A stretch of DNA of 64,000 nt from Symbiodinium sp. CCMP2592 (GCA_905221615.1 CAJNDT010005913.1:1054001-1118000); one strand, 5' to 3'; counted from the stretch's first letter, positions 7,398 through 16,835 are shown. The notes: generated by a model not told the origin, from the letters alone. A program made the numbers and translations.

Positions 7398-8969
7398 TTA
7401 TCGAGTCTCTGTCCCCTCGGCTTCTGCTCGTGCTTCGATAATCTCTTCTTCATCTTCACCTTGGATGTACGTACCCCCTTTGTATGACTTCGACCACAAG
7501 AGGAATATGAAGAATGCAATCAGCATCAATCCAGTAAAGAACCAGTAATAGTTCGCACCATCGAGCGGTGTAGTGCCTGTTTGCTCATCCCTCATGCTCT
7601 CCATGACGGCATTTACTCCAGATACATAGAAGTTTCCGAGTGATACACCCAAAAAGTAGACTCCCATGATAAAGCTCTTCATCTTCTTGGGACTCTGTGT
7701 GTATGCGAACTCAAGACACACAATCGAAACCATGATCTCGGCGCTCGTCAGAACGATGAAGGCAATGAACTGCCAACCGATGTTGGGCATGTCCGCAAGA
7801 TACGGTGTGAGCTGTTCTTGATCCCAGCCGTTATCGCGTGCAACCCTCACCATTTCCGAAAGAGTTCTCGGCATCTCGCCGTCGATTGCCAGACCTCCCC
7901 AGAGCTGAGTCATTGCTGCATCCGATTTAACAGTGATCCAGTTCTCAATGACAGCAGATAAGGCAAATGTTGCAGCGGTAAGCACAAAACCAATGCCAAT
8001 CTTTCTCAATGGAGTCAGTGGGTAAATTTTACTGATCGCGGGATAGATGACATAAGTGAAGACAGGGATCAATACAAGAATAAAGAATGGGTTGACTGCT
8101 TGAACCTGCGATTGGAGCCAGGTGAATCCCATGAACTGCCTGTCCATGCTCTCAGCTTGTAGGACCCAAGCGGATCCAGTCTGATCGAATATTGCCCAGA
8201 ATACTGGGACGAAGATCAGAAACAGTGGTGCAAGATTGACAAGTGCACGGACACCTTCAGGGCTGAAAGTTTCTTCTTTGAACTTCTTCCAGCCCGCTGG
8301 GGGTACATGTACAAACTCCTTTCGACCCAACCAGAACAAGAAGGTCGCGATAGCCATCAAAATACCCGGCAAACCGAATGCTGCCCAAGGACCGTACTTA
8401 GCAAGCAGGATCGGCGTCAGAATGGTGCTGAGCATCGCGCCAACATTAATCGAGAAATAGAACCAGTTGAATACCTGCGTGAGAAGATGCTTGTTGCCAC
8501 GACCAAACTGGTCACCGACATGTGCACTCACGCACGGCTTGATCCCACCTGCTCCCACAGCGATCATGGCAAGTCCGATGAAGAGGAACGGCTTCATGTC
8601 CCATAAACCAGTATGCGGTCCAACATCCATAAGTGCGAGACAGCCGTGACCGAAACAGTACATCAGGCTAATCCAGAGGATTGTTTTGTACTTCCCCCAG
8701 AAGGCATCCGCGAGGATCGCGCCGATGATCGGGAAAAAATATGCTCCCGCTGTGAAGAGGTGGTACACCGTCTTGGCACGCTCATCGGACATGTTTGCAG
8801 ATTCGCCGCTTGCATCCAAGAGATGCTGAGTCATGAAGACTGTCAGGATCCCCTTCATGCCATAGAAGCTGAACCGTTCGGCAAGTTCGTTCCCGATGAT
8901 GTAGGGAACACCTTTGGGGAACTTGGTTTCTGAGGGATCAGGAGCGGTGAGATATTGTTTCTCTGCCAT
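7398..8969 (-). CDS. POT-family proton-dependent di/tripeptide transporter
   Basis: A 523-residue major-facilitator protein with 12-14 hydrophobic helices. GNELAERFSFYGMKGIL near the N-terminus is the ExxER(F)xxYG motif of the proton-coupled oligopeptide transporter (PTR2/POT) family, where the ExxER residues couple proton to peptide movement. FNWFYFSINVGAMLS (about residues 170-185) is the second POT signature, FYxxINxG. Members take up di- and tripeptides. The gene stands alone, convergent with apgM and divergent from the btpA-like gene. Its presence matches the peptidases encoded at 24686-35330. Substrate specificity cannot be read from sequence; some relatives carry nitrate or other solutes. 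Confidence 0.93.
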   Translation of the reverse strand: MAEKQYLTAPDPSETKFPKGVPYIIGNELAERFSFYGMKGILTVFMTQHLLDASGESANMSDERAKTVYHLFTAGAYFFPIIGAILADAFWGKYKTILWISLMYCFGHGCLALMDVGPHTGLWDMKPFLFIGLAMIAVGAGGIKPCVSAHVGDQFGRGNKHLLTQVFNWFYFSINVGAMLSTILTPILLAKYGPWAAFGLPGILMAIATFLFWLGRKEFVHVPPAGWKKFKEETFSPEGVRALVNLAPLFLIFVPVFWAIFDQTGSAWVLQAESMDRQFMGFTWLQSQVQAVNPFFILVLIPVFTYVIYPAISKIYPLTPLRKIGIGFVLTAATFALSAVIENWITVKSDAAMTQLWGGLAIDGEMPRTLSEMVRVARDNGWDQEQLTPYLADMPNIGWQFIAFIVLTSAEIMVSIVCLEFAYTQSPKKMKSFIMGVYFLGVSLGNFYVSGVNAVMESMRDEQTGTTPLDGANYYWFFTGLMLIAFFIFLLWSKSYKGGTYIQGEDEEEIIEARAEAEGTETR

Positions 8970-9132
8970 CTGGTTATTAGCCTTTATCTAGTGGGAGATT
9001 GGATACACAAACTATGCGATCGGGGTCCATATCACAAGCGGATACCATCAAATTCTCATGTACTGGATGCAATTGAAGCAGTTTGCGGGCAAGAATCACT
9101 TGTGAATCTGTTGACCTGAACGAAGGAAATCA

Positions 9133-9945
9133 ATGCATCCCAACTTGACCTCGATAGTTCCAGGAGACTCGACCAAGCTCATCGGTATGGTTCATGTTGG
9201 TGCGCTGCCCGGGACGCCATATTCGCAGCGATCTGTGGAGCAGCTTGTTGACCAAGCCGTTGCTGAAGCGAAGATACTCAACGATGCCGGATTCGATGCG
9301 ATTATCGTGGAAAATATGCATGACGCTCCGTATGTGCATGGTGAGGAGCTTGGTCCTGAGATCGTTGCTGCAATGACCCGTGTGTGTCACGCTGTGACAA
9401 GTAGCGTCCAGGTTCCGGTGGGTGTTCAAATCCTTTCGGGAGGAAATCGCCACGCGATTGCAGTTGCAGATGCAACTGGGGCATGCTTTATACGGTGTGA
9501 GAATTTTGTGTTCAGCCATGTCGCGGATGAAGGCCTGCTCAGCAAAGCAGAAGCGGGGGGGCTGCTTCGGTTCCGAAAATCGATCAACGCGGAGCAGATC
9601 AAGATCTTCTGTGACATCAAGAAGAAGCACGCATCGCATGCGTTGACAGCGGACATTGATATCGCAGAGTTTGCGTACGCTGGGGAGTTCTTTGGTGCCG
9701 ACGGGTTTGTTGTGACTGGTATTTCTACTGGAAAGCCAACGGATCTTGCAGATGTGAAGGCAGTGCGTGCCGTGACCAAGTTACCAGTCTTGGTAGGGTC
9801 TGGGGTAACTCCTGAAAATGTGAATGCGTTGAGCGAGCACGCGGACGCGTTGATTGTGGGATCATGGATCAAAGGCGAAGGGTTTTGGAAGAATCCAGTG
9901 GATCCTTCGCGTGCACAGCAGATGATCAAGGCGGGGCGTGGCTGA
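9133..9945 (+). CDS. BtpA/SgcQ family TIM-barrel protein
   Basis: A 270-residue protein with the BtpA family pattern: LIGMVHVGALPGTP at the N-terminus, GFDAIIVENMHDAPY, VPVGVQILSGG, and a C-terminal phosphate-binding-like VLVGSGVTPENV with ADALIVGSWIK. In cyanobacteria BtpA stabilises photosystem I; in non-photosynthetic bacteria the function is unknown, and relatives such as SgcQ sit in sugar-phosphate loci. The fold suggests a phosphosugar or nucleotide enzyme. ATG 9133 has AAGGA at about 9123. Its last 8 bases overlap the GTG start of hrpA, so the two are translated in coupling. No photosynthesis genes are seen, so a photosystem role is unlikely here. Confidence 0.9.
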   Translation: MHPNLTSIVPGDSTKLIGMVHVGALPGTPYSQRSVEQLVDQAVAEAKILNDAGFDAIIVENMHDAPYVHGEELGPEIVAAMTRVCHAVTSSVQVPVGVQILSGGNRHAIAVADATGACFIRCENFVFSHVADEGLLSKAEAGGLLRFRKSINAEQIKIFCDIKKKHASHALTADIDIAEFAYAGEFFGADGFVVTGISTGKPTDLADVKAVRAVTKLPVLVGSGVTPENVNALSEHADALIVGSWIKGEGFWKNPVDPSRAQQMIKAGRG

Positions 9946-12900
9946 GGATTTGACCAGTTTCGATACGCTCATCCAGCAAGCTCCAAAATCGGTGCGAGGG
10001 ATGTACCGTGCTCGGCTGAGAGGGCTTGAGAAGCGGAAAAACACAGGATACTCAGTTCAGAAAATCGAAGACTCTATCCGTGCGGATTTGCAACGGGATA
10101 TTGAAGCATACCAGCGTCGGCTCCGAAACAAACCGACTTGCACCTATCCAGAAGACTTGCCAGTCAGCGAGCACCGTGATGAGATCGCCAACGCTATCCG
10201 TGATCATCAAGTAGTGATCATCTGCGGCGAGACCGGTTCAGGGAAAACCACGCAGATCCCCAAGATCTGTCTTGATCTTGGGCGCGGTGTCGAAGCAATG
10301 ATCGGTCACACGCAGCCGAGGCGGATCGCGGCGCGGAATGTTGCCGCTCGTGTTGCTGATGAACTCGGGGTCGGTTTGGGATCAATGGTCGGATATAAGA
10401 TGCGATTCGGTGATCAGACCAGCGACGATACGCTGATCAAGGTGATGACCGATGGCATACTGCTTGCGGAAACACGAGGGGATCCGGATCTTAGGAAGTA
10501 TGACACGATTATCGTGGACGAGGCACATGAACGATCGTTGAATATCGACTTCTTGCTCGGATATCTGCACAAGCTGGTAACCAAGCGGAAAGACCTGAAA
10601 GTCATTATTACTTCCGCAACGATTGATGCTGATCGCTTTGCCGAGCACTTCGGAACAACTGAAGGGCCGGCACCCGTGATCGAAGTCTCTGGTCGAATGT
10701 ATCCAGTCGAGCAGCGATACGATGCGTCGATGACGATGGAAGGGATGCCGATCCCCGAAGCCGCGTCGTATGCCGCGGCACAGTTGATTACCGAGGGGCA
10801 CGGCGATGTACTCGTCTTCATGCCGGGCGAACGAGAGATCCGACAAACGGCACACGAGCTCAAGAAACTGGATTTCTTGCCGCATGATGCTGAGATCCTG
10901 CCGCTGTATGCTCGGCTTTCTCCAGCTGAGCAGCAGAAAGTTTTCAAGACTGGACGAACAGGCGGCTCTCGGATCGTCATCGCGACCAATGTTGCAGAAA
11001 CTTCGATTACAGTTCCCAATATCCGAGGCGTGGTCGATCCAGGTGTTGCTCGGCTCAAACGATACAACCCTCGAACCAAACTGCATGGCTTGCAGGTTGA
11101 ATCGATTTCTCAAGCATCTGCAAATCAGCGAGCGGGACGCTGTGGGCGTATTGCTTCCGGGGTCTGTATTCGGTTGTATGAACAGGATGATTACAATCGG
11201 CGCGATCAGTTCACACAGCCCGAGTTGTTGAGATCGAATCTCGCTTCCGTCATCCTGCAGATGATCGACTTGAAGCTAGGCGAACCTGATCAGTTCCCGT
11301 TTCTTGATTCGCCGGATGCTCGACAATGGCGCGATGGGTATGAGACACTCCACGAGCTTGGAGCGATCGATGATGATCATCGACTGACTCCGATCGGAAA
11401 GCAGATGGCCAGGCTTCCAGTTGATCCGCGTATCGGGAGAATGGTACTCGCTGGTGAAGAAGAGCAGTGTCTCAATGATGTGCTGATCATCGCGGCGGTA
11501 CTTTCGACTCAGGACCCTCGCGTTCGTCCGCATGACAAGCAACAAATCGCGGATGAGGCACATGAGCAGTTCCAAGCTGAGGGTTCGGACTTTCTTTCGT
11601 TTCTCAAAATTTGGGATTGGTACCATGAGCAGCACAAGAAACTGACTCGCAGAAAGCTCGGACGAGCATGTGACTCTGCGTATCTATCTTCCCGACGCAT
11701 CGATGAATGGCGCGAGGTGTATCGTCAACTGCGCGGGATGTGTTTGGATATGAAGCTCAATCCGGAGGTTCGGCATACCGATCCCGATGCGGTTCATCGA
11801 GCACTCCTCACAGGGTTGCTGACCAATATCGGGAACAAAGGTGATCGATTCGAGTACAAAGGCACGCGCGGCTCGGCGTATTCGATCATCCCCGGCTCTT
11901 CGGTCTTTGAAGAAAAACCTGAATGGGTGATGGCCGGAGAAGTTGTCCGCACAACCAAGGTTTACGCACGTACAGTCGCGAAGATCAATCCGAAGTGGGT
12001 GGAAGATGCCGCAAAGCATCTGATTAAACGATCACACTCAAACCCACGCTGGGATTCTCGAACGAGTCGTGTTGTCGCTGATGAACGCGTTGCCTTGAAT
12101 GGATTGGATATCATCCCGCGGAGGACCGTCCACTTTGGACCAATTGAGCCAGTCGCGGCTCGGGAGATGTTCATTCACAATGCGCTCGTCGAAGGCGATA
12201 TGAGAACCAAGTGCGCTGCGATCAAACGTAACAGGCAACTGCTTGCGAATCTAAGAACCATTGAAGATAAGGCGCGGCGGGGTGATCTCATCGCGGATCA
12301 TCAAGCAATCTTCCAGTTCTATAACCAACGGATCCCGGCTGAGATCTACAGCGGCCAGAAATTTGAGCGTTGGGCGCGTGATCATGGGTTAAAACTAGAG
12401 ATGCAGGAATCTGATCTGGTCTTGAGCGAAGACGCGAAAGTGACTGGACAAACCCATCCGGATTCGGTTGCTGTGGGCAATCGAAATGCTGGTTTAAGTT
12501 ACCGATTTATGCCCGGTGAAGAGGTTGACGGCGTCAGTGTGCGCGTGCGTGTTGAGGATCTCCCACATCTCAGCCGTGAGGTATTGGAATGGTCTGTTCC
12601 CGGATATATCAAGGAGCGTGTCGAGGCATTGATTCGATCGCTGCCGAAGCAGTTCAGAAGACAGTTTGACGCTTCGGCGCTTGCTCAGGAGTTGACACCG
12701 ACATTTACACGCGAAGAAGGCTCAATCGAGTCACAACTCGCCACCGTGCTTTCGAATAAGGCAGGTGTCACAATCAGACCAGAGCAGTTTCGCCGTGATC
12801 AGGTGCCTGATTTTCTCAGTCCACGGATTGTGGTTCTTGATTCTGATGGTAAAGAACTCGCGAGCGGACGGAATCTCAAGCCATTGAAAGATCAGTTCAA

Positions 12901-13822
12901 GGAGCACGCTCATCGAGTGGTCGATGAAGCTGCGGGGGACTTTCAGCGTGACGGACTCACTGGATGGGATATCGATGAGTTTCCAGAATCGATGGAACTC
13001 GAAGAACACGGACGCAAAATCCTTGGATATCCAGCGATGGTTGTTTCTGAAGGAACTGTGAACCTTCGCGTTCGAACTTCGAAATGGGTTGCAGAACAAC
13101 AGACTCGATCAGCACAGGGTCTGCTCCTGGGGCTCGGGATCAAGAAGGAGCACAAGATTCGTGCTCAGCAACTCCCTGGATACAGTCCAATGGCAGTTAA
13201 TGCTTCGGTCTTGGGGTGGTCAGCGAAACACACAGAATCGGTATTGCTCTCGCGTGCAGGCATGCAATCAGGCATTGATGGTCAGAGCGTAATTCGAGAT
13301 CGGGATGAGTTTGAGAGCAGGCTCGCTGCCGCTTGGGTGGACGGGGTTCTGACTGTCCAGGGGTGTATCACCAATCTCGCTCGCGTGCTCAATGGGATTT
13401 TGCAAGCCCAAGCAAAGGTCTCTCAGAATAACCCCCAAGATTGGGATGCGAGTGTGCGTGACATGCACACTCAGATGGAACTGCTGCTGAACAAGAACTG
13501 GGAGTTTGCCACTCCAACGAGATGGCTGTGGTGCTATCCGAGGTATTGCCGAGCGATCGAGATTCGTATGGAACGGATCCGAAACATCGGTCCTCAGAGG
13601 GATCAGCAGATGATTCAATCTGTGTCCCCTTGGGTGAAATGTGTGCAAGAACTCCGCGAGCAAGGAGCGCATCAGGATGACGCTGTAGCTCAGGCATACG
13701 AAGACCTCTTCTGGATGGTGCAGGAATATCGCGTAGCGGTTTTTGCTCAGGAGCTTCGTACCGCAATGCCGGTATCCGATAAGAGGCTGAGAGCCCAGCT
13801 CGACAAGATTGTCGGTGGATAA
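9938..13822 (+). CDS. hrpA: ATP-dependent RNA helicase HrpA (DEAH box)
   Basis: A 1294-residue DEAH helicase, close to the 1300 residues of E. coli HrpA. Motif I is GETGSGKTTQ (about residue 97), motif II is DEAH (about 194), then SAT, and motif VI is QRAGRCGR (about 396). Downstream are the winged-helix/ratchet region and the HrpA-specific C-terminal extension of roughly 600 residues (DUF3418). HrpA resolves ribosomes stalled or collided on mRNA in E. coli. The start is a GTG at 9938 inside the end of the btpA-like gene; the protein then begins AEDLTSFDTLIQQAP. No ribosome-binding site is obvious, so re-initiation after the upstream gene is likely. All helicase motifs are intact. Confidence 0.95.
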   Translation: MAEDLTSFDTLIQQAPKSVRGMYRARLRGLEKRKNTGYSVQKIEDSIRADLQRDIEAYQRRLRNKPTCTYPEDLPVSEHRDEIANAIRDHQVVIICGETGSGKTTQIPKICLDLGRGVEAMIGHTQPRRIAARNVAARVADELGVGLGSMVGYKMRFGDQTSDDTLIKVMTDGILLAETRGDPDLRKYDTIIVDEAHERSLNIDFLLGYLHKLVTKRKDLKVIITSATIDADRFAEHFGTTEGPAPVIEVSGRMYPVEQRYDASMTMEGMPIPEAASYAAAQLITEGHGDVLVFMPGEREIRQTAHELKKLDFLPHDAEILPLYARLSPAEQQKVFKTGRTGGSRIVIATNVAETSITVPNIRGVVDPGVARLKRYNPRTKLHGLQVESISQASANQRAGRCGRIASGVCIRLYEQDDYNRRDQFTQPELLRSNLASVILQMIDLKLGEPDQFPFLDSPDARQWRDGYETLHELGAIDDDHRLTPIGKQMARLPVDPRIGRMVLAGEEEQCLNDVLIIAAVLSTQDPRVRPHDKQQIADEAHEQFQAEGSDFLSFLKIWDWYHEQHKKLTRRKLGRACDSAYLSSRRIDEWREVYRQLRGMCLDMKLNPEVRHTDPDAVHRALLTGLLTNIGNKGDRFEYKGTRGSAYSIIPGSSVFEEKPEWVMAGEVVRTTKVYARTVAKINPKWVEDAAKHLIKRSHSNPRWDSRTSRVVADERVALNGLDIIPRRTVHFGPIEPVAAREMFIHNALVEGDMRTKCAAIKRNRQLLANLRTIEDKARRGDLIADHQAIFQFYNQRIPAEIYSGQKFERWARDHGLKLEMQESDLVLSEDAKVTGQTHPDSVAVGNRNAGLSYRFMPGEEVDGVSVRVRVEDLPHLSREVLEWSVPGYIKERVEALIRSLPKQFRRQFDASALAQELTPTFTREEGSIESQLATVLSNKAGVTIRPEQFRRDQVPDFLSPRIVVLDSDGKELASGRNLKPLKDQFKEHAHRVVDEAAGDFQRDGLTGWDIDEFPESMELEEHGRKILGYPAMVVSEGTVNLRVRTSKWVAEQQTRSAQGLLLGLGIKKEHKIRAQQLPGYSPMAVNASVLGWSAKHTESVLLSRAGMQSGIDGQSVIRDRDEFESRLAAAWVDGVLTVQGCITNLARVLNGILQAQAKVSQNNPQDWDASVRDMHTQMELLLNKNWEFATPTRWLWCYPRYCRAIEIRMERIRNIGPQRDQQMIQSVSPWVKCVQELREQGAHQDDAVAQAYEDLFWMVQEYRVAVFAQELRTAMPVSDKRLRAQLDKIVGG

Positions 13823-13823
13823 A

Positions 13824-13859
13824 GCAAAAAGACAGGCGGAGGCCACACGGCACTCCGCC
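13824..13859 (-). terminator. Intrinsic terminator of the peroxiredoxin transcript
   Basis: GGCGGAG (13835-13841) pairs with CTCCGCC (13853-13859). Read on the minus strand the hairpin is followed by TGTCTTTTT, which is the right order to end the leftward transcript from 14557. It may also slow transcription out of hrpA. Confidence 0.6.
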
Positions 13860-13888
13860 CATCAAGAGGGGGCTGGTTGGTCTTTATC

Positions 13889-14557
13889 TCAGTCCTCGGA
13901 AGTAAGCTCTTTGACGACTTTCAACACTTTCTTGTAGTTCGCACGCTTGGAGTAATCTTCATCATCGAAGACGAAGCGAACATTTCGGTCTTGATCGATG
14001 ACATAGGTTGCTGGGACAGGGAGTTCCCATTTACCTGTCCCGTTTGAGTCAGCAACATTGATGCCATACTGACGGTACTTCTTTATTGTCTTTGCATCGA
14101 GTTTAAAGGTCAGATCAAGTGATCGCGCGAACTCATTGTTCTCGTCTTGCGCGACGAAGTACTCGAGCTCGAGTTCTTTACCTAGTTCAACACTCTTCTC
14201 GTCGACTTCTGGGGAAACCGCGAGCACTGTCGCGCCGTATTCGGCGAAATTATCGATTCGGTCTTGGATATCAGCGAGTTCATCACGGCAATATGGACAC
14301 CAACTCCCACGAAAGAAAGTGAGCACGACGGGCCCTGACTCGAGCAATGTTGTCAGCGCCACTTCGCTGGTATCATTCGGAGAGAAGGGGGTCGGGAGCG
14401 TGAAATCCTCGATCCTATCACCGACCTTCAACCGCTGAGGAGCATTGACAGCGATTGTGCCACTGGAAGCATCTGCTTGCACAGCGCTTGAGCTCGTGAT
14501 AGGGTTGAATAGGACAGTCGATCCGGCGATGAGAGTGATGAGTGTTTGCATACCCAA
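13889..14557 (-). CDS. Exported peroxiredoxin-like thiol oxidoreductase (AhpC/TSA family)
   Basis: A 222-residue protein with a hydrophobic N-terminus (LITLIAGSTVLF, then SSSAVQA) that fits a signal peptide, followed by a thioredoxin-fold domain. FFRGSWCPYCRDELADIQDR holds Cys87 and Cys90; the first is the expected peroxidatic Cys of the AhpC/TSA family, and the CxxC spacing also occurs in this peroxiredoxin-like subgroup. The cis-Pro loop is PVPATYVID. It probably reduces peroxides or thiols in the periplasm. It lies 53 bases behind the sigma-like gene on the same strand, so it may be the third gene of that operon. A hairpin terminator follows. A thioredoxin-like TlpA role is the main alternative. 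Confidence 0.85.
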   Translation of the reverse strand: MGMQTLITLIAGSTVLFNPITSSSAVQADASSGTIAVNAPQRLKVGDRIEDFTLPTPFSPNDTSEVALTTLLESGPVVLTFFRGSWCPYCRDELADIQDRIDNFAEYGATVLAVSPEVDEKSVELGKELELEYFVAQDENNEFARSLDLTFKLDAKTIKKYRQYGINVADSNGTGKWELPVPATYVIDQDRNVRFVFDDEDYSKRANYKKVLKVVKELTSED

Positions 14558-14610
14558 ACAATGCGACTGTCATTCGCTCTATTCCGAGTATGGATTAAAA
14601 TACTCAGAAA

Positions 14611-15402
14611 TTATGGACGCCGACCACCGGTCTGTTCTCCAGGAGGGGGAGGGGATTGGACTTGTGCGGACATCGACCCCTTGCGTCCTCCGGTCTGCTC
14701 GCCTGCTAAGGCTTGGGATGGGCTGAGTGAGATTGTGAGAAGTATGACCGAAGCGATCAGATAGAACGGGAGCTTCCGGGCATTTCGTAGGATTTCTGCG
14801 GCACGCTTGCGAGCTCGTGATCTCATTTGCTGGACTGTGTTTTCATTCATGCCGCCGCCTGTGGTTTTGGTAATCATCCGATCATCTTCTCGGCGTGTAG
14901 CGCCAATGACCATCGCGATGCGCTGCCGATCCGCTTTATCGATGTATGAGGCTGCCAAGTTCTGCTTTTCCTTTGCGGATAATGTATTGCGAAGTGAGTC
15001 GATTGCTTCATCCATTTCCGCTCGATCTTCAATCTTGGTATCGACGGCACTCGTCATTGCAAGGCGCTGAGTTTGCGAGAGCCCATTGATGTATTCGTTT
15101 CGGCGATTAAGTTGACGGAAATGTTTCCGGCACAGCCCGAGGTATGCCCAGCGCGAAAGGGTGGACGCGTGGGTCTTGAGCCGCTCAATCGCTTGCTCTG
15201 GCGAAGGGTCATCATGGAAGGTCGGATAACTGGAGTTGGTCAACATGCGCCAGACTTTGGTATCGATCCATGCAATCATGTCATCGATATCCATTGTCGA
15301 ATCAGTCAGTGTGCGTGAAGTATGCAAGCAGGCGCGCTCGATGAGTTCACGAACATCATGCTCGTAGAAATCCCAGAACTTGCTTTGGTCTTGCGTGTTC
15401 AT
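14611..15402 (-). CDS. Sigma-70-like protein with C-terminal membrane helix and repeat tail
   Basis: A 263-residue protein. Residues 35-105 resemble sigma region 2 (DIDDMIAWIDTKVWRML, LSRWAYLGLCRKHFRQL); residues 130-205 resemble region 4 (MDEAIDSLRNTLSAKEKQNL, then MNENTVQQMRSRARKRAAEIL like the recognition helix). The match is weak but the layout is that of a small sigma factor. A single hydrophobic helix follows at 212-232 (PFYLIASVILLTISLSPSQALA), then a 30-residue tail containing GEQTGGR twice. Sigma factors normally lack membrane helices. The gene overlaps the TPR gene by 4 bases (15399-15402) and precedes the exported peroxiredoxin. I infer a membrane-tethered regulator; the alternative is a sigma-derived protein that no longer binds polymerase. 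Confidence 0.65.
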   Translation of the reverse strand: MNTQDQSKFWDFYEHDVRELIERACLHTSRTLTDSTMDIDDMIAWIDTKVWRMLTNSSYPTFHDDPSPEQAIERLKTHASTLSRWAYLGLCRKHFRQLNRRNEYINGLSQTQRLAMTSAVDTKIEDRAEMDEAIDSLRNTLSAKEKQNLAASYIDKADRQRIAMVIGATRREDDRMITKTTGGGMNENTVQQMRSRARKRAAEILRNARKLPFYLIASVILLTISLSPSQALAGEQTGGRKGSMSAQVQSPPPPGEQTGGRRP

Positions 15403-16070
15403 GATTGTTCTCCCATGGAGAGCTTCATATCACGGAGCTTTGCAAGCAGTCTCAGTCCTGATTTCAGTGAGCGTGCAACCTGGCGGGTTCTCGGTTCAAT
15501 CTCAAGGTACGCTGCAAGTTCGGAGTTTGGATTAAGTAAAGCGGGGTTATTCAGGATCGTTTTGAAGATGATCTCCGATTGATCAGTGTAGCCGGCATCG
15601 AACAGTGCCACAGCGCCTGTCAGTAGCACAGGAACTGAATCTGGACTCTGCTCATGAGCATCAAGGAAATGTGCGATAGCGCTTTGTGGATCGCCCAATC
15701 GAATGAAGCGATCCGCGAGGTTACCGGATGAGATTTCTCGTCTGCGAGGTGAGTCGGCATACTTGAGGGCCGTGAGCTCGAGTGAAACAGCTCGTTCGAG
15801 ATCACCCATGGCGCTGTACGCGAGGGCTCGTTGGTTCGCTCGCGCCCAAGCAGGATTGGGATGATCTTCGCCATCCGTTGCGTCATATGATTCGAGTAGA
15901 GTGAAGAGTGTCGAAGTAAATATCTCGATCGCTTCTACATCATTCTGTTGACGCGCGACATGGAGCTCGTTGCACGCATCCATGATCCCGGCTTCGATGG
16001 GTGAAAGCTCATCGTGGTTCGAAGCGGTGACGATTGTCGTGCTTGCGTTGGTTGGGATCATCTGTGTCAT
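15399..16070 (-). CDS. TPR-like protein upstream of the sigma-like gene
   Basis: A 223-residue soluble protein (from ATG 16070; the frame is open to 16142). The middle shows helical pairs of tetratricopeptide type: NPAWARANQRALAYSAMGD-LERAVSLELTALKYA, then SSGNLADRFIRLGDPQSAIAHFLDAHE and SVPVLLTGAVALFDAGYTDQSEIIF. TPR repeats bind partner proteins. It begins an apparent operon with the sigma-like membrane protein, whose start overlaps its stop by 4 bases, and the peroxiredoxin. I infer that it binds or regulates the sigma-like product. No enzyme motif is visible. The start is uncertain because no strong ribosome-binding site is seen at 16070 or 16142. Confidence 0.7.
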   Translation of the reverse strand: MTQMIPTNASTTIVTASNHDELSPIEAGIMDACNELHVARQQNDVEAIEIFTSTLFTLLESYDATDGEDHPNPAWARANQRALAYSAMGDLERAVSLELTALKYADSPRRREISSGNLADRFIRLGDPQSAIAHFLDAHEQSPDSVPVLLTGAVALFDAGYTDQSEIIFKTILNNPALLNPNSELAAYLEIEPRTRQVARSLKSGLRLLAKLRDMKLSMGEQS

Positions 16071-16305
16071 GCTCAGCTCATTTCTTCTGAGATCCGATAC
16101 GCCCTCATTAGCGGGTGGATCCGTACATCTGTTGTACTGCATTGTGATGGATACGCTGACAACTCATCATGAAAAACAGTTAAAAACACCGTTTATTGCA
16201 CGAGAAAGCACTTCTTTTTGTCACAGATTCGGACCGTGTCATGACAACTTCCATTGTTCGGTCTTGTGGTGAACTGACACCATGACTCTTGAAAGGAGAC
16301 TTGTC

Positions 16306-16806
16306 ATGACTATGAAACGGAACAAACTGGCCATCCTCGCACTCGGTGCTTCAGCGATTCTTGGAGGTGTCACGGCACCAGCATCTGCGGGCAACGATGT
16401 CTACTGGAATGCGCGGAGTTCAACTTGTGCTCCTGCATATTCGTACACTGCTGGTATATTGACCATTGACGGGCGTCGATTCACAATCAGATCTTCACGA
16501 AACATCGGACGGCAGATTGTGGATGCATTCCGTCGCCAAGGATACGAGTCAAGTTGTGTTAATGGACGCGTTGTGGTCTGTTATGACCCGTATTGCCCTC
16601 CGAAGGTACGCTGGTACCAGCGAGGGTACAGCGCATCGTTTGATCGATGGAACGATCGATTAGAGATCTGTTGGTCGAAAATCCGTCGTTCAGGAATCTC
16701 CGTGTATTACGGGAACGATTACAGAAGTGGGCACTGGGATCGCAATAAATGGGATCACGACCGTCGTTCAAAGCGTCGCTATCAGCGCCGTGGAAGATGT
16801 AACTAA
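16306..16806 (+). CDS. Secreted, Cys-rich basic protein of unknown function
   Basis: A 166-residue protein with a clear signal peptide (MKRNK followed by LAILALGASAILGG and the cleavage site APASA-GN). The mature part has six Cys (an even number, suggesting disulfides), many aromatic residues and a very basic C-terminus (RRSKRRYQRRGRCN). No family recognised. ATG 16306 is chosen because AAAGGAG at 16292-16298 lies 7 bases upstream; an upstream in-frame ATG at 16282 would put that site inside the gene. It is divergent from the TPR-sigma operon across about 235 bases in which I see no further gene, and ends at an intrinsic terminator. Confidence 0.75.
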   Translation: MTMKRNKLAILALGASAILGGVTAPASAGNDVYWNARSSTCAPAYSYTAGILTIDGRRFTIRSSRNIGRQIVDAFRRQGYESSCVNGRVVVCYDPYCPPKVRWYQRGYSASFDRWNDRLEICWSKIRRSGISVYYGNDYRSGHWDRNKWDHDRRSKRRYQRRGRCN

Positions 16807-16835
16807 TCCACAGTAGAAAACTCGCGTTCTGGAAT

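Noticed and set aside
10382-11113. A 243-residue minus-strand frame inside hrpA
   Set aside because: Antisense to helicase motifs II-VI.
14630-14720. Short repeated DNA at the end of the sigma-like gene, considered as CRISPR or mobile repeat
   Set aside because: Only two imperfect copies encoding GEQTGGR; no array, spacer regularity or cas gene.
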